Assembly: GCF_900155985.1 (NCBI RefSeq)
Contig: NZ_FTMA01000006.1
Coordinates: 124,001-188,000, forward strand
Direction of reading: 5' to 3'
Length of the DNA: 64,000 nucleotides
Source: Maribacter ulvicola
GTDB taxonomy: Bacteria > Bacteroidota > Bacteroidia > Flavobacteriales > Flavobacteriaceae
A program made the position numbers and the translations under genes. How positions within the stretch are numbered: position 1 is the first letter of the stretch; each line of letters starts with the position of its first letter. Below the pieces are notes generated by a model that was given only the letters and a program-made list of their open reading frames with translations, had not been told where the DNA came from and made no database searches. Positions 57,165 through 64,000 of this stretch are shown piece by piece.

Positions 57165-57923
57165 ATGAAAGATAATAGAAAGAAAATTATCCTAGGAATA
57201 TGTAGCTTAATGATATTAGGTATGATATCTATTGCTTGCGAAGATTCATACGAACAGCATTTGGAATATATTGAAAATGGAGAGATTATATATCCTACCA
57301 AAGTCAACAATCTTAAATCGTTGACCGGTAACAATAGAGTTAAAATTGTTGGCACTCTAAAAAACGCCTTTAATGTTAAAAAGGTAGTCGTTACTTGGGG
57401 CGCTTTAGAAGAGGAAAAGCAAACATATGAATACGTACGCAGTGAAGAAGAAATTGATACCTTAAACCTGATTGTCGACAATTTAGGAGAAAACGTATAT
57501 ACGCTTCAGGTGTTTACCATGGATGGAAAAAACAATACTTCTTTAAAAACTACTATTGTTGAAAGGATTTATGGAAGTATTTATGCGGAGAATTTAATCC
57601 CCAGAGATGTTATAAGCATTGAAATTAAAACCGAAGACCTCGTTGTTTTAACATTTAAAAGCCAAGATGATTCTAGGCTAACTCGACATACAAATATTGT
57701 CTACTACAATACCAGTGGTGAAGAGGTTTCTAAAACTATCAGCGAAGAAGAAGATACCATATCTTTAGATAGTATCGATGTAAACAGTGCACTAACGTAT
57801 AGAACCTATTATGTTCCTACGGCAGACGATTTCGAAGGAAATAAAACAGCCATAGATAGTTTCCCTTCCCCTTGGAAAGAACTTACACTACCTGACGAAT
57901 TTGAAAATGTATTGAATAAATAA
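57165..57923 (+). CDS. DUF4998 lipoprotein
   Basis: 252 aa. Lipobox SIAC (about residue 25) followed by EDSYEQH. The DUF4998 start (EIIYPTKVNNLKSLTGNNRVKI) and two beta-sandwich modules are visible. The family usually accompanies DUF5000-type proteins in PULs. It starts 13 nt after the previous gene and is the last gene of the operon. Probable surface glycan-binding accessory; no enzymatic motif. Confidence 0.8.
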   Translation: MKDNRKKIILGICSLMILGMISIACEDSYEQHLEYIENGEIIYPTKVNNLKSLTGNNRVKIVGTLKNAFNVKKVVVTWGALEEEKQTYEYVRSEEEIDTLNLIVDNLGENVYTLQVFTMDGKNNTSLKTTIVERIYGSIYAENLIPRDVISIEIKTEDLVVLTFKSQDDSRLTRHTNIVYYNTSGEEVSKTISEEEDTISLDSIDVNSALTYRTYYVPTADDFEGNKTAIDSFPSPWKELTLPDEFENVLNK

Positions 57924-58126
57924 TTATAAAAAATATACACCTAAACCATCCTTTAAAGCTACTTGGGAAAACCCTAAATAGCCGGGTTTAGGATCAGAAC
58001 TTAAGTATTTATTACTTGAAACGCTCGTATGAACACCTTTTCTAAAGCTTATAATGAACATCAAGTTATAAGCGACCTAATAACAGAGCGGTTTAATTTT
58101 CTAGATTTCGTTAAAGTTGTTATTTT

Positions 58127-58158
58127 TAATTCTATTGGGGCTAGCCCCAATAGAATTA
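58127..58158 (+). terminator. 32-bp perfect palindrome, probable terminator of the third PUL
   Basis: Two 16-nt arms, TAATTCTATTGGGGCT and its exact complement, meet at the centre with no spacer. As RNA it would form a long GC-centred hairpin followed by ATTTTCT. It lies 204 nt past the DUF4998 stop. Terminator is the simplest reading; a protein-binding dyad is possible. Confidence 0.55.
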
Positions 58159-58767
58159 TTTTCTACATATTTAACGAGCGGCATTATACCTAAAGTATCT
58201 TCAAGATCATGTAAGTTAGAATTCTTCATCCAAATTTATGCTTGTTCTTTACATATTTCCATATCCTTGAATAGGCAATTTCAAATACCTTAAACACTAT
58301 AATTTCCATTACATCTCTTCACTAAACCATTTTAGAGTATCAATCCCAAAAGTATAGCCGAACGAGAAATTTAGGTTTAAACAATTTCCTGAGAAAAAAT
58401 AGACTGAGGCTCAACACAAAAATTGCATAACAAAAGAAAGAGAGGAATTCTAGACTTAAATATTTTATGTCCTTCAACACACAATTTGCTGCTGCTTTTT
58501 TCTTATCAAAGTACTTTCAAGCATTATTTTTCAATAATAACACAAGATTAAGATACACTAACGCTTGCATTCAAACACTAATTATGATTTCTCTACTACG
58601 CCACACAAGCTCGTCCCTAAGCCATTTACTTCGCCAAATCTAAAGATATATCAACCTACTATCTAAAAGCTTCTTTCTAGAAGCTATAGCTCAACATTTA
58701 CCTAAACCAGACATGAAGTTTTTTCTTCATATTATACAGCATAGATTGATTATTGAAATAATTGATA

Positions 58768-59455
58768 AAAGCAGAGAACATTATCAAAGGAATAAAAGTC
58801 CTTGATAAAATCCCTGTGGAAAGACAGAATATAGTCCAAGAAGCCCTAATCCATATGCCTGAAAATATCAACTGGATTACTATAAAATGATTTCTAAGAG
58901 TAAAGATTGTGACGTATAAGTTTAATGTTCAAAAATGAACCTAGGAAACAGTCCAAGAAGAATGTCACCAATTAAATACAAAAAGAAAACAATTCCTGTG
59001 AAGCATCTCGGAAAACAGAAAAGAAATAGACCGGTACTTCTTGCTAAAAGGAGATACCTATAGACAGCTTCTACCCAGGAGTGGATATTTACCATATGCA
59101 CCTATTGAATTACAAAACAAGCAGAATAACCGCAAAACTGTTACACTTTAACTTACCATTGAAAAAGCCTATAAATAATGTAAAGCATTCAGCTATTCTT
59201 ATGAAACCAATACGAATAAGAATGCAGCAAGATTAAAATCAATACGGTGGCAATAGAAAGTATAAAGCTCAAATTTAAGTCGCTCAACACCATTTTAAGG
59301 TCTAAGCAAATGCATCACAACCAATTTTGAACTACTTTAACAATAGGAGCACCAATCATCGTTAGAATCCTTTAATGCAAAAATTAAAGAGTTTAGAGCG
59401 ATGTTTAAAAGGCAAAAGAGATGTTAAGTTTTTCTTGATTAGACTAACAAAATTA
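58768..59455 (+). pseudogene. Decayed ISL3/ISAon1-like transposase
   Basis: The plus strand keeps scattered but collinear transposase motifs broken by stops and frameshifts. In order: ENIIKGIKVLDKIPVERQNIVQE (58771-58840 area), a RFHVQKLA-like FNVQK, an LLARSRYL-like LLAKRRYL, an IKYRWQ-like SIRWQ, NYFNNRSTN, and SFNAKIKEFRAMF near the end. This order is that of the DDE transposases of ISL3/ISAon1-type elements common in Bacteroidota. No terminal inverted repeats or target duplication could be defined, and the N-terminal third is gone or unrecognisable. It is non-functional. Confidence 0.8.
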
Positions 59456-59539
59456 TAAACCCAATATATGTCAATCCCCAAGAATATTTCTTGATCCCCA
59501 ATTCTTCCTAACCTTGGTAATAGTGAAGGGTAAAATAAA

Positions 59540-59567
59540 AAAGGCTTTCATTTTCATGAAAGCCTTT
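59540..59567 (-). terminator. Terminator of tRNA-Val(TAC)
   Basis: Perfect 12-bp stem AAAGGCTTTCAT / ATGAAAGCCTTT with a 4-nt loop; minus-strand T-run from the A-tract at 59532-59542. It starts 8 nt after the tRNA 3' end. Confidence 0.85.
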
Positions 59568-59574
59568 TATCCTG

Positions 59575-59649
59575 TGGGCCCTACTGGATTCGAACCAGTG
59601 ACCCCCTGCTTGTAAGGCAGGTGCTCTGAACCAACTGAGCTAAGAGCCC
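59575..59649 (-). tRNA. tRNA-Val (anticodon TAC)
   Basis: 75-nt cloverleaf on the minus strand: acceptor GGGCTCT/AGGGCCC (one G-T pair), D arm AGCTCAGTTGGTTCAGAGC, anticodon stem CCTGC/GCAGG with loop CTTACAA, T arm with GGTTCGAATCC, discriminator A, no encoded CCA. Anticodon TAC decodes GUA and other Val codons. It has its own promoter and terminator. Confidence 0.95.
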
Positions 59650-59660
59650 CAATGGGGGTG

Positions 59661-59690
59661 CAAATATATAATACTTTTACATTCTACAAA
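59661..59690 (-). promoter_or_regulatory. Consensus promoter of tRNA-Val(TAC)
   Basis: The minus strand has TTTG (59687-59690), an 18-nt spacer and TATATTTG (59661-59668), matching the Bacteroidota sigma-A consensus in both boxes. The tRNA begins 11 nt past the -7 box. Confidence 0.85.
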
Positions 59691-59709
59691 AGAAAAATCA
59701 AAAAAAAAA

Positions 59710-60921
59710 TCAAAGAACTTCTGCCACCACAAAATTGCTCCCGCCTATATAAATAAAATCATTCTTTTTAGCGCATTTTTTTGCAGCCATAAATGCCTTA
59801 TTTACAGAATCATATACATTACCCATTAACCCTTCTTTTGAAAAAGCTGATTCTAAATCTTTTTCACCGAGACCTCTAAAATTTTTTGGCTTACAGAAAT
59901 AATATGTTGCATTTTTTGGAAAAAGAGATGAAATATTACTAATCTCTTTATCCTTTACAAAGCCGATTACAATATGTAATTCTTCAAATTTTTGTTTTTT
60001 GACTTGTTCCAGTACAAGTGAAATGCCTTCTTTGTTATGTGCCGTATCACAAATAATAGTTGGATTTGAACCAATTTGCTGCCAACGCCCCATTAATTGT
60101 GTATTTTCAACTACTTGTCTTAAACCTATTATTACATTACTTTCTACTACCTTAAAGCCTGACAAAGTATGTAAAGTGGCAAGAACACCTTTAATGTTCT
60201 TCTTTTGATAAGACCCTAATAACCCAATCTCATAATCTGGATATTCAGATTCTTCAGCAAATATTATTTTAGAGTTGTTTTCTTTTGCTACGGATTTAAA
60301 AACAGGAGCCGTTTCTTCATTAAACTCACTAATAACTACCGGCACTTCATTTTTAATTATTCCTGCTTTCTCTCCTGCAATCTTAGCAAGAGTATCACCG
60401 AGCATATCAGTATGGTCCAAGCCAATATTTGTTATTAAACTAACCTCTGGCGTAATTATATTGGTAGAATCTAAACGCCCACCCAAGCCCACTTCTATAA
60501 TAGCTATATCCACCTCTTCATCGGCAAAATAAGAGAATGCCATACCTACCGTCATTTCAAAAAAAGAAAGCTTATTAACGGTGAAGAATGACTTGTTCTC
60601 GGCTATAAAATCAACTACCCAGTTCTTCTCTATCTTTTTTCCATTAATACGAATACGCTCCCTGAAATCTTTTAAGTGTGGCGAGGTATATAAACCAACC
60701 GTATATCCCGCTTCTTGAAGCACTGAAGCCAACAGATGACTACTGGATCCTTTTCCATTGGTACCAGCAACATGTATGCTCTTAAATTTAGTATGGGGAT
60801 CGCCTAGATGTTGGGCAAAGGATGTAATGCCATCTAGCTTTGAATTAAAGGCACTCTTACCTTTGTTCTGATACATTGGAAGCTGGGCAAACATCCAATC
60901 TAATGTTTCTTTATAGGTCAC
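59710..60921 (-). CDS. folC: Folylpolyglutamate synthase / dihydrofolate synthase
   Basis: 403 aa with a GTG start. The Mur-ligase-like ATP site is HVAGTNGKGSSSH (about 50-62). Also seen are YTSPHLKDFRERI, GLGGRLDSTNI (about 147-157), NIGLDHTDMLG and DTAHNKEG. It adds glutamates to folate and possibly makes dihydrofolate. GTG overlaps the TGA of the upstream TonB-like gene (GTGA), so it is translated as part of the exbB-exbD-tonB operon. Confidence 0.93.
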   Translation of the reverse strand: MTYKETLDWMFAQLPMYQNKGKSAFNSKLDGITSFAQHLGDPHTKFKSIHVAGTNGKGSSSHLLASVLQEAGYTVGLYTSPHLKDFRERIRINGKKIEKNWVVDFIAENKSFFTVNKLSFFEMTVGMAFSYFADEEVDIAIIEVGLGGRLDSTNIITPEVSLITNIGLDHTDMLGDTLAKIAGEKAGIIKNEVPVVISEFNEETAPVFKSVAKENNSKIIFAEESEYPDYEIGLLGSYQKKNIKGVLATLHTLSGFKVVESNVIIGLRQVVENTQLMGRWQQIGSNPTIICDTAHNKEGISLVLEQVKKQKFEELHIVIGFVKDKEISNISSLFPKNATYYFCKPKNFRGLGEKDLESAFSKEGLMGNVYDSVNKAFMAAKKCAKKNDFIYIGGSNFVVAEVL

Positions 60922-61856
60922 TCTCCTAACTTGAAATTTACTACTACGAAACCAACTTGTTTGCTTGGGGCGTTACCATCTAAATTCCATTTGTGCATAA
61001 AAGCAGTTTTCTTCGCAGGTTCAAGTAAGCATGGATTATTATTGGTTGTACCCTTCACTCCTGGTTCAGCACTTATCACTTTACCATTGCGGTCTACAAT
61101 AATCTTGACCACTACCCTACCAGACTCATTACACTCTTGCTGTACTTTGCCTTTGTTAACCAGAGAGCGTCCATTTAGGCCATAACCACCGGTTCCACTT
61201 CCGCTACCTGGACTACCATAGTAGCTAGTAGCATATGGATCGCCGTCTGGTTGGCCCTTATCCCCTGCTTTATTATCATCTCCTTCACTACCCGATGCCG
61301 TACCGTCAGATTTATTAAGACCGCCCATCATAGCATCTAAGGCTTTCTTCTTTGCTTCTTGCTCTTGAAGAGCTTTTTCTTCGGCATCTTTCTTTTGCTT
61401 AGCTATTCTCGCAGCCTCCGCTTTTTTCTTATTCTCTGCAGCTTCTGCCTTTCTCTTTGCATCAGCAGCGGCTTTATCTGCTTTTCGTTTCGCTTCTTTG
61501 GCCTGTTCAATCTTTACAGATTCCTCATTATCTTGCGTTAAGACCTTTTCCGCTGGCGCCTCTTTCTCGGCTACAGCTTCCTCAACTTCTTCCACAGGTT
61601 CCTCAATTGATTCTGCAACTTCTTGTTCTGTAGGTTCAATAGGCGGAGTGTCTAAAGGTTCTGATTGTATCTTTTCTTTTGGCTGCACTTTTCCGCTGCC
61701 GAATTCCATGGTTCCAAAATTAACCGAGATTCCATTTTCTTCTGGTGGATCCATGTAATTTAGACCGATGTAAAATAAAACCAACAACAACGCACTTAAC
61801 AACAATGTGGTAAGTGTCAATGATTTCTTTTTATGTTTCGTATCTAAAAATGCCAT
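60918..61856 (-). CDS. TonB-like energy transducer
   Basis: 312 aa. An N-terminal transmembrane anchor (about 13-34, LTLTTLLLSALLLVLFYIGL) and a Pro/Glu-rich periplasmic stretch (about 50-110) precede an Ala/Lys-rich helix (about 112-172) and a Gly/Ser linker. The C-terminal TonB-like domain (about 235-312) has SGRVVVKIIVDRNGKVISAEPG. It couples ExbBD proton flow to outer-membrane transporters such as the SusC proteins, or acts in a Tol-like envelope role. It abuts exbD directly. Confidence 0.88.
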   Translation of the reverse strand: MAFLDTKHKKKSLTLTTLLLSALLLVLFYIGLNYMDPPEENGISVNFGTMEFGSGKVQPKEKIQSEPLDTPPIEPTEQEVAESIEEPVEEVEEAVAEKEAPAEKVLTQDNEESVKIEQAKEAKRKADKAAADAKRKAEAAENKKKAEAARIAKQKKDAEEKALQEQEAKKKALDAMMGGLNKSDGTASGSEGDDNKAGDKGQPDGDPYATSYYGSPGSGSGTGGYGLNGRSLVNKGKVQQECNESGRVVVKIIVDRNGKVISAEPGVKGTTNNNPCLLEPAKKTAFMHKWNLDGNAPSKQVGFVVVNFKLGE

Positions 61857-62243
61857 TTAGTTGGGGCGTACCGCCAAAATAACTTTATAATTATTCCTAT
61901 TTGCGATATCCATAACATTCACTGCTTCCTTTATCGCTACACTTTCTTCTGCTCTAAGTATAATAGTTGGACTATCTTGACCTGCTAAAGCTTTTTTCAA
62001 CTCAATTTCTATATACTCGCCATTAATACGTTCATCATTAACAAAGTACTGTAGATTTTTATCTATACTTACAGATACATTTTGCGTATTTGTTGATTTT
62101 CCCTTTGCCTTTGGCAATAACAAATCTAAGGCGTTAGGAGAATTTGCGGTTAGCATGAAAAACACCAATAACAAGAATACAATATCTGTCATTGAAGACA
62201 TACTAAAGTCTGGACTGACTTTATTTCTTCCTTTTAATTTCAT
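61857..62243 (-). CDS. exbD: ExbD/TolR-family biopolymer transport protein
   Basis: 128 aa. One N-terminal membrane helix (about 19-38) carrying the proton-path Asp in MTDIVFLLLVFFML. A periplasmic domain ends in NRNNYKVILAVRP. It forms the motor with the ExbB encoded 9 nt upstream. Confidence 0.92.
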   Translation of the reverse strand: MKLKGRNKVSPDFSMSSMTDIVFLLLVFFMLTANSPNALDLLLPKAKGKSTNTQNVSVSIDKNLQYFVNDERINGEYIEIELKKALAGQDSPTIILRAEESVAIKEAVNVMDIANRNNYKVILAVRPN

Positions 62244-62252
62244 AATATAAAA

Positions 62253-62942
62253 TTAAAGAGGTTCGTTTAATAGATCTAAGAATTCTACAGCATTGGCTTC
62301 CATTTTATGAACCACTTTATCAGTTCTGTTCACTAAATGATTATACCCAACATAAGCAATTATACCTACGATTAGACCCGCAACTGTCGTTGTCATTGCC
62401 GTATAAATACCAGACGCCAACGAACCCATTTCTGCTTGACCGCCACTACTGGCCATCTCATGAAATGCAAGTATCATACCAATAACTGTCCCCAAAAAGC
62501 CAATCATTGGAGCCGCACCGGCCACTGTAGCTAAAACACTCACATTCTTTTCTAACTTATACACTTCAAGAGTACCGGCATTTTCTATTGCAGTGTTAAT
62601 ATCATCTAATGGCTTACCAATCCGTGATACCCCTTTTTCAGTCAATCTTGCTACCGGTGAATCTGTTTGCGCACACAATATTTTTGCCGCATCCAACTTT
62701 CCCGTTGTAACATAATCACGAATTTGATTCATAAAATTCTTATCTATTTTTGAGGCTGCATTTACTGCTAATAAGCGCTCAAAATAAATATATAGAGCCA
62801 CGCCCAACATTATGAACAAAACAGATATTATGATGACACTACCCGTGCCTCCATTGAAAATTAAATCTATTACCGAAAGAGTTTTCTCTTCAGACAATAA
62901 TTCTTCGCTCTTATCTTGAGCCAAATCCTGAAATAATAACAT
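62253..62942 (-). CDS. exbB: ExbB/TolQ-family proton channel
   Basis: 229 aa. Membrane helix about 36-55, cytoplasmic loop, then paired helices about 135-205. The conserved ATVAGAAPMIGFLGTVIGMI and GIYTAMTTTVAGLIVGIIAY segments hold the channel Thr residues. It is the first gene of exbB-exbD-tonB-folC, which begins 52 nt after the nhaD stop. Confidence 0.93.
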   Translation of the reverse strand: MLLFQDLAQDKSEELLSEEKTLSVIDLIFNGGTGSVIIISVLFIMLGVALYIYFERLLAVNAASKIDKNFMNQIRDYVTTGKLDAAKILCAQTDSPVARLTEKGVSRIGKPLDDINTAIENAGTLEVYKLEKNVSVLATVAGAAPMIGFLGTVIGMILAFHEMASSGGQAEMGSLASGIYTAMTTTVAGLIVGIIAYVGYNHLVNRTDKVVHKMEANAVEFLDLLNEPL

Positions 62943-62994
62943 AGTATTCTTTAAGTATTGAATTTGCCTTTATAACGATGAATTGCGAATTAAA

Positions 62995-64000
62995 TTATGC
63001 GTTGAGCACAAAATCTCTCAACAAGATAAAAACGACCGCTCCGCTAATAAAACCAACGAATGCCAACCACGCAATTTTTTTAAGATACCAGAAAAAATCA
63101 ATTTTTTCCATACCCATTGCCACAACCCCAGCTGCAGAACCTATTACCAACATACTACCTCCAGTACCTGCAGAGTATGCTATAAAGTGCCATAGAGGAT
63201 TATCTATAGGCTCACTAAACATACCCATACTTGCTGCAACCAAAGGCACATTGTCGATCACGGCGGACCCAATTCCAAATAACAACACCACAATATCAGT
63301 GTTTGGTATAGCTTCATTAAGAGCTCCTGCAGCGTTAAAAAGTATTCCCAAAGACTCCATTGCAGCAACTGCTAGCAATATGCCCAAAAAGAACAAGATA
63401 CTTGGCAATTCAATTTTAGATAAGGAATGATGAACAGGACTATGATGACCTTCGTTATCTTGTCCTTCCTGATCCACAGAAGAAATACTGAACTTCTTAT
63501 TACTATATATTTCTGCAAAAGTTGCTACTACGGCCAATGACAACATCATACCTACATAAGGAGGCAAATGAGTAACAGTCTTAAAGATAGGGACGAATAA
63601 TATAGCCCCAAGACCTAAATACAACATAATTCCACTATACTTTGATTTAGACTTCTCCTCATCTAATTCACCATCGATCAAACCTTTAAAAACCTTAAAC
63701 CTACTTGCTATAACTACTGGGACAATCATACAAACCAAAGAAGGCAATAACACATGAAGCACCAACTGTCCAGCACTTACCCTATTCGCAATCCATAACA
63801 TTGTCGTAGTAACATCACCAATTGGAGACCAAGCACCACCGGCATTTGCAGTAATAACAATCATACCCGCAAACCATAATTTGGTCTCTCTATCCTTAAT
63901 TACTTTTTGAAGTATGGTAATTAAAACTATTGTTGCTGTTAGATTATCGATTATTGCAGACAAAACGAATGCTAATATTGAAAATAACCAAAGTAACTTT
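62995..64000 (-). CDS. nhaD: NhaD-type Na+/H+ antiporter (partial, N-terminus outside window)
   Basis: The frame is open to the window edge, giving about 335 residues. The reading before residue 13 continues as KLLWLFSILAFVLSAIIDN, so the apparent start inside the window is not real. NhaD landmarks are IIDNLTATIVL, ANAGGAWSPIGDVTTTMLWI, SAVIDNVPLVAASMGMF and GTGGSMLVIGSAAGV. It exports Na+ (or Li+) in exchange for H+ across the inner membrane, fitting a marine host. Confidence 0.92.
   Translation of the reverse strand, partial: KLLWLFSILAFVLSAIIDNLTATIVLITILQKVIKDRETKLWFAGMIVITANAGGAWSPIGDVTTTMLWIANRVSAGQLVLHVLLPSLVCMIVPVVIASRFKVFKGLIDGELDEEKSKSKYSGIMLYLGLGAILFVPIFKTVTHLPPYVGMMLSLAVVATFAEIYSNKKFSISSVDQEGQDNEGHHSPVHHSLSKIELPSILFFLGILLAVAAMESLGILFNAAGALNEAIPNTDIVVLLFGIGSAVIDNVPLVAASMGMFSEPIDNPLWHFIAYSAGTGGSMLVIGSAAGVVAMGMEKIDFFWYLKKIAWLAFVGFISGAVVFILLRDFVLNA

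Larger units (their letters stand above)
57924..59574. other. 1.65-kb gene-free stretch with palindrome, IS remnant and terminator
   Basis: No intact gene. It holds the 32-bp palindrome (58127-58158), a decayed transposase (58768-59455) and the tRNA terminator (59540-59567), each listed on its own. 58160-58767 has no recognisable content, though part may be further IS debris. Confidence 0.6.

Noticed and set aside
57970..57989. AAACCC/GGGTTT stem after the DUF4998 gene as a terminator
   Set aside because: Short stem, no T-run; the palindrome at 58127 is a better candidate.
62978..63430. 150-aa open frame antisense to nhaD
   Set aside because: Fully overlaps a conserved transporter; no domain, low-complexity Pro/Ala/Ile content.
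1..64000. CRISPR array or prophage
   Set aside because: No regularly spaced direct repeats and no phage structural, integrase or lysis genes seen.

Overview
The window looks like chromosome of a marine member of the Flavobacteriaceae (Bacteroidota). Evidence seen directly: low G+C, no Shine-Dalgarno-type spacing, tRNA promoters of the Bacteroidota type (TTTG, 18-nt spacer, TATATTTG), the T9SS/gliding genes porV and gldJ, and three SusC/SusD outer-membrane pairs. A Zobellia/Maribacter-like alga degrader is an inference; the genus cannot be fixed from the sequence alone.  Layout: (1) 1-10.2 kb, core genes: a SprT-like protein (cut by the window edge), an SDR oxidoreductase, an M28 peptidase lipoprotein, pdhC-pdhA, cdd, porV, then divergent gldJ and murF, and tRNA-Val(GAC). 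(2) 10.3-21.9 kb, an alginate-type polysaccharide utilization locus (PUL) on the minus strand. A susC-susD-PKD lipoprotein-glycan-binding lipoprotein-PL7-PL7 operon is followed by an FCD-type GntR regulator and an Nramp-fold transporter. The susC promoter carries a TATATTTG -7 box, three 13-bp tandem TGGT..ACCA-type repeats overlapping and following it, an upstream terminator, and a hairpin-rich leader of about 350 nt. (3) 22.8-41.3 kb, a second PUL on the minus strand: fecR-susC(STN)-susD-GH36-like-GH172-(BIG2+DUF4838-like)-GH20-GH95. A divergent ECF sigma factor lies upstream of fecR. The enzymes are all predicted exo-acting and no sulfatase or endo-lyase is present. (4) 41.9-57.9 kb, a third carbohydrate region: GH106, a Nudix-HTH sugar regulator with a degenerate Nudix box, a Gfo/Idh/MocA oxidoreductase with a DUF6807 (PmoA-like) lipoprotein, then susC(STN)-susD-DUF4959/5126/5000-DUF4998. 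(5) 57.9-64 kb: a 32-bp perfect palindrome, a decayed ISL3/ISAon1-like transposase, tRNA-Val(TAC), folC, a TonB-like protein, exbD, exbB and a partial nhaD.  How they fit together: SusC/D pairs import oligosaccharides with energy from TonB-ExbB-ExbD systems such as the one at the right end. PL7 lyases cut alginate at or near the surface and the FCD regulator probably senses a uronate. The second PUL uses an ECF sigma/FecR/STN-SusC trans-envelope switch and strips a fucose/HexNAc/galactose-type glycan in the periplasm. The strongest leads are the tandem-operator alginate promoter, the non-metal-type Nramp homologue next to alginate lyases, and the DUF4838-like enzyme in the exo-only PUL.
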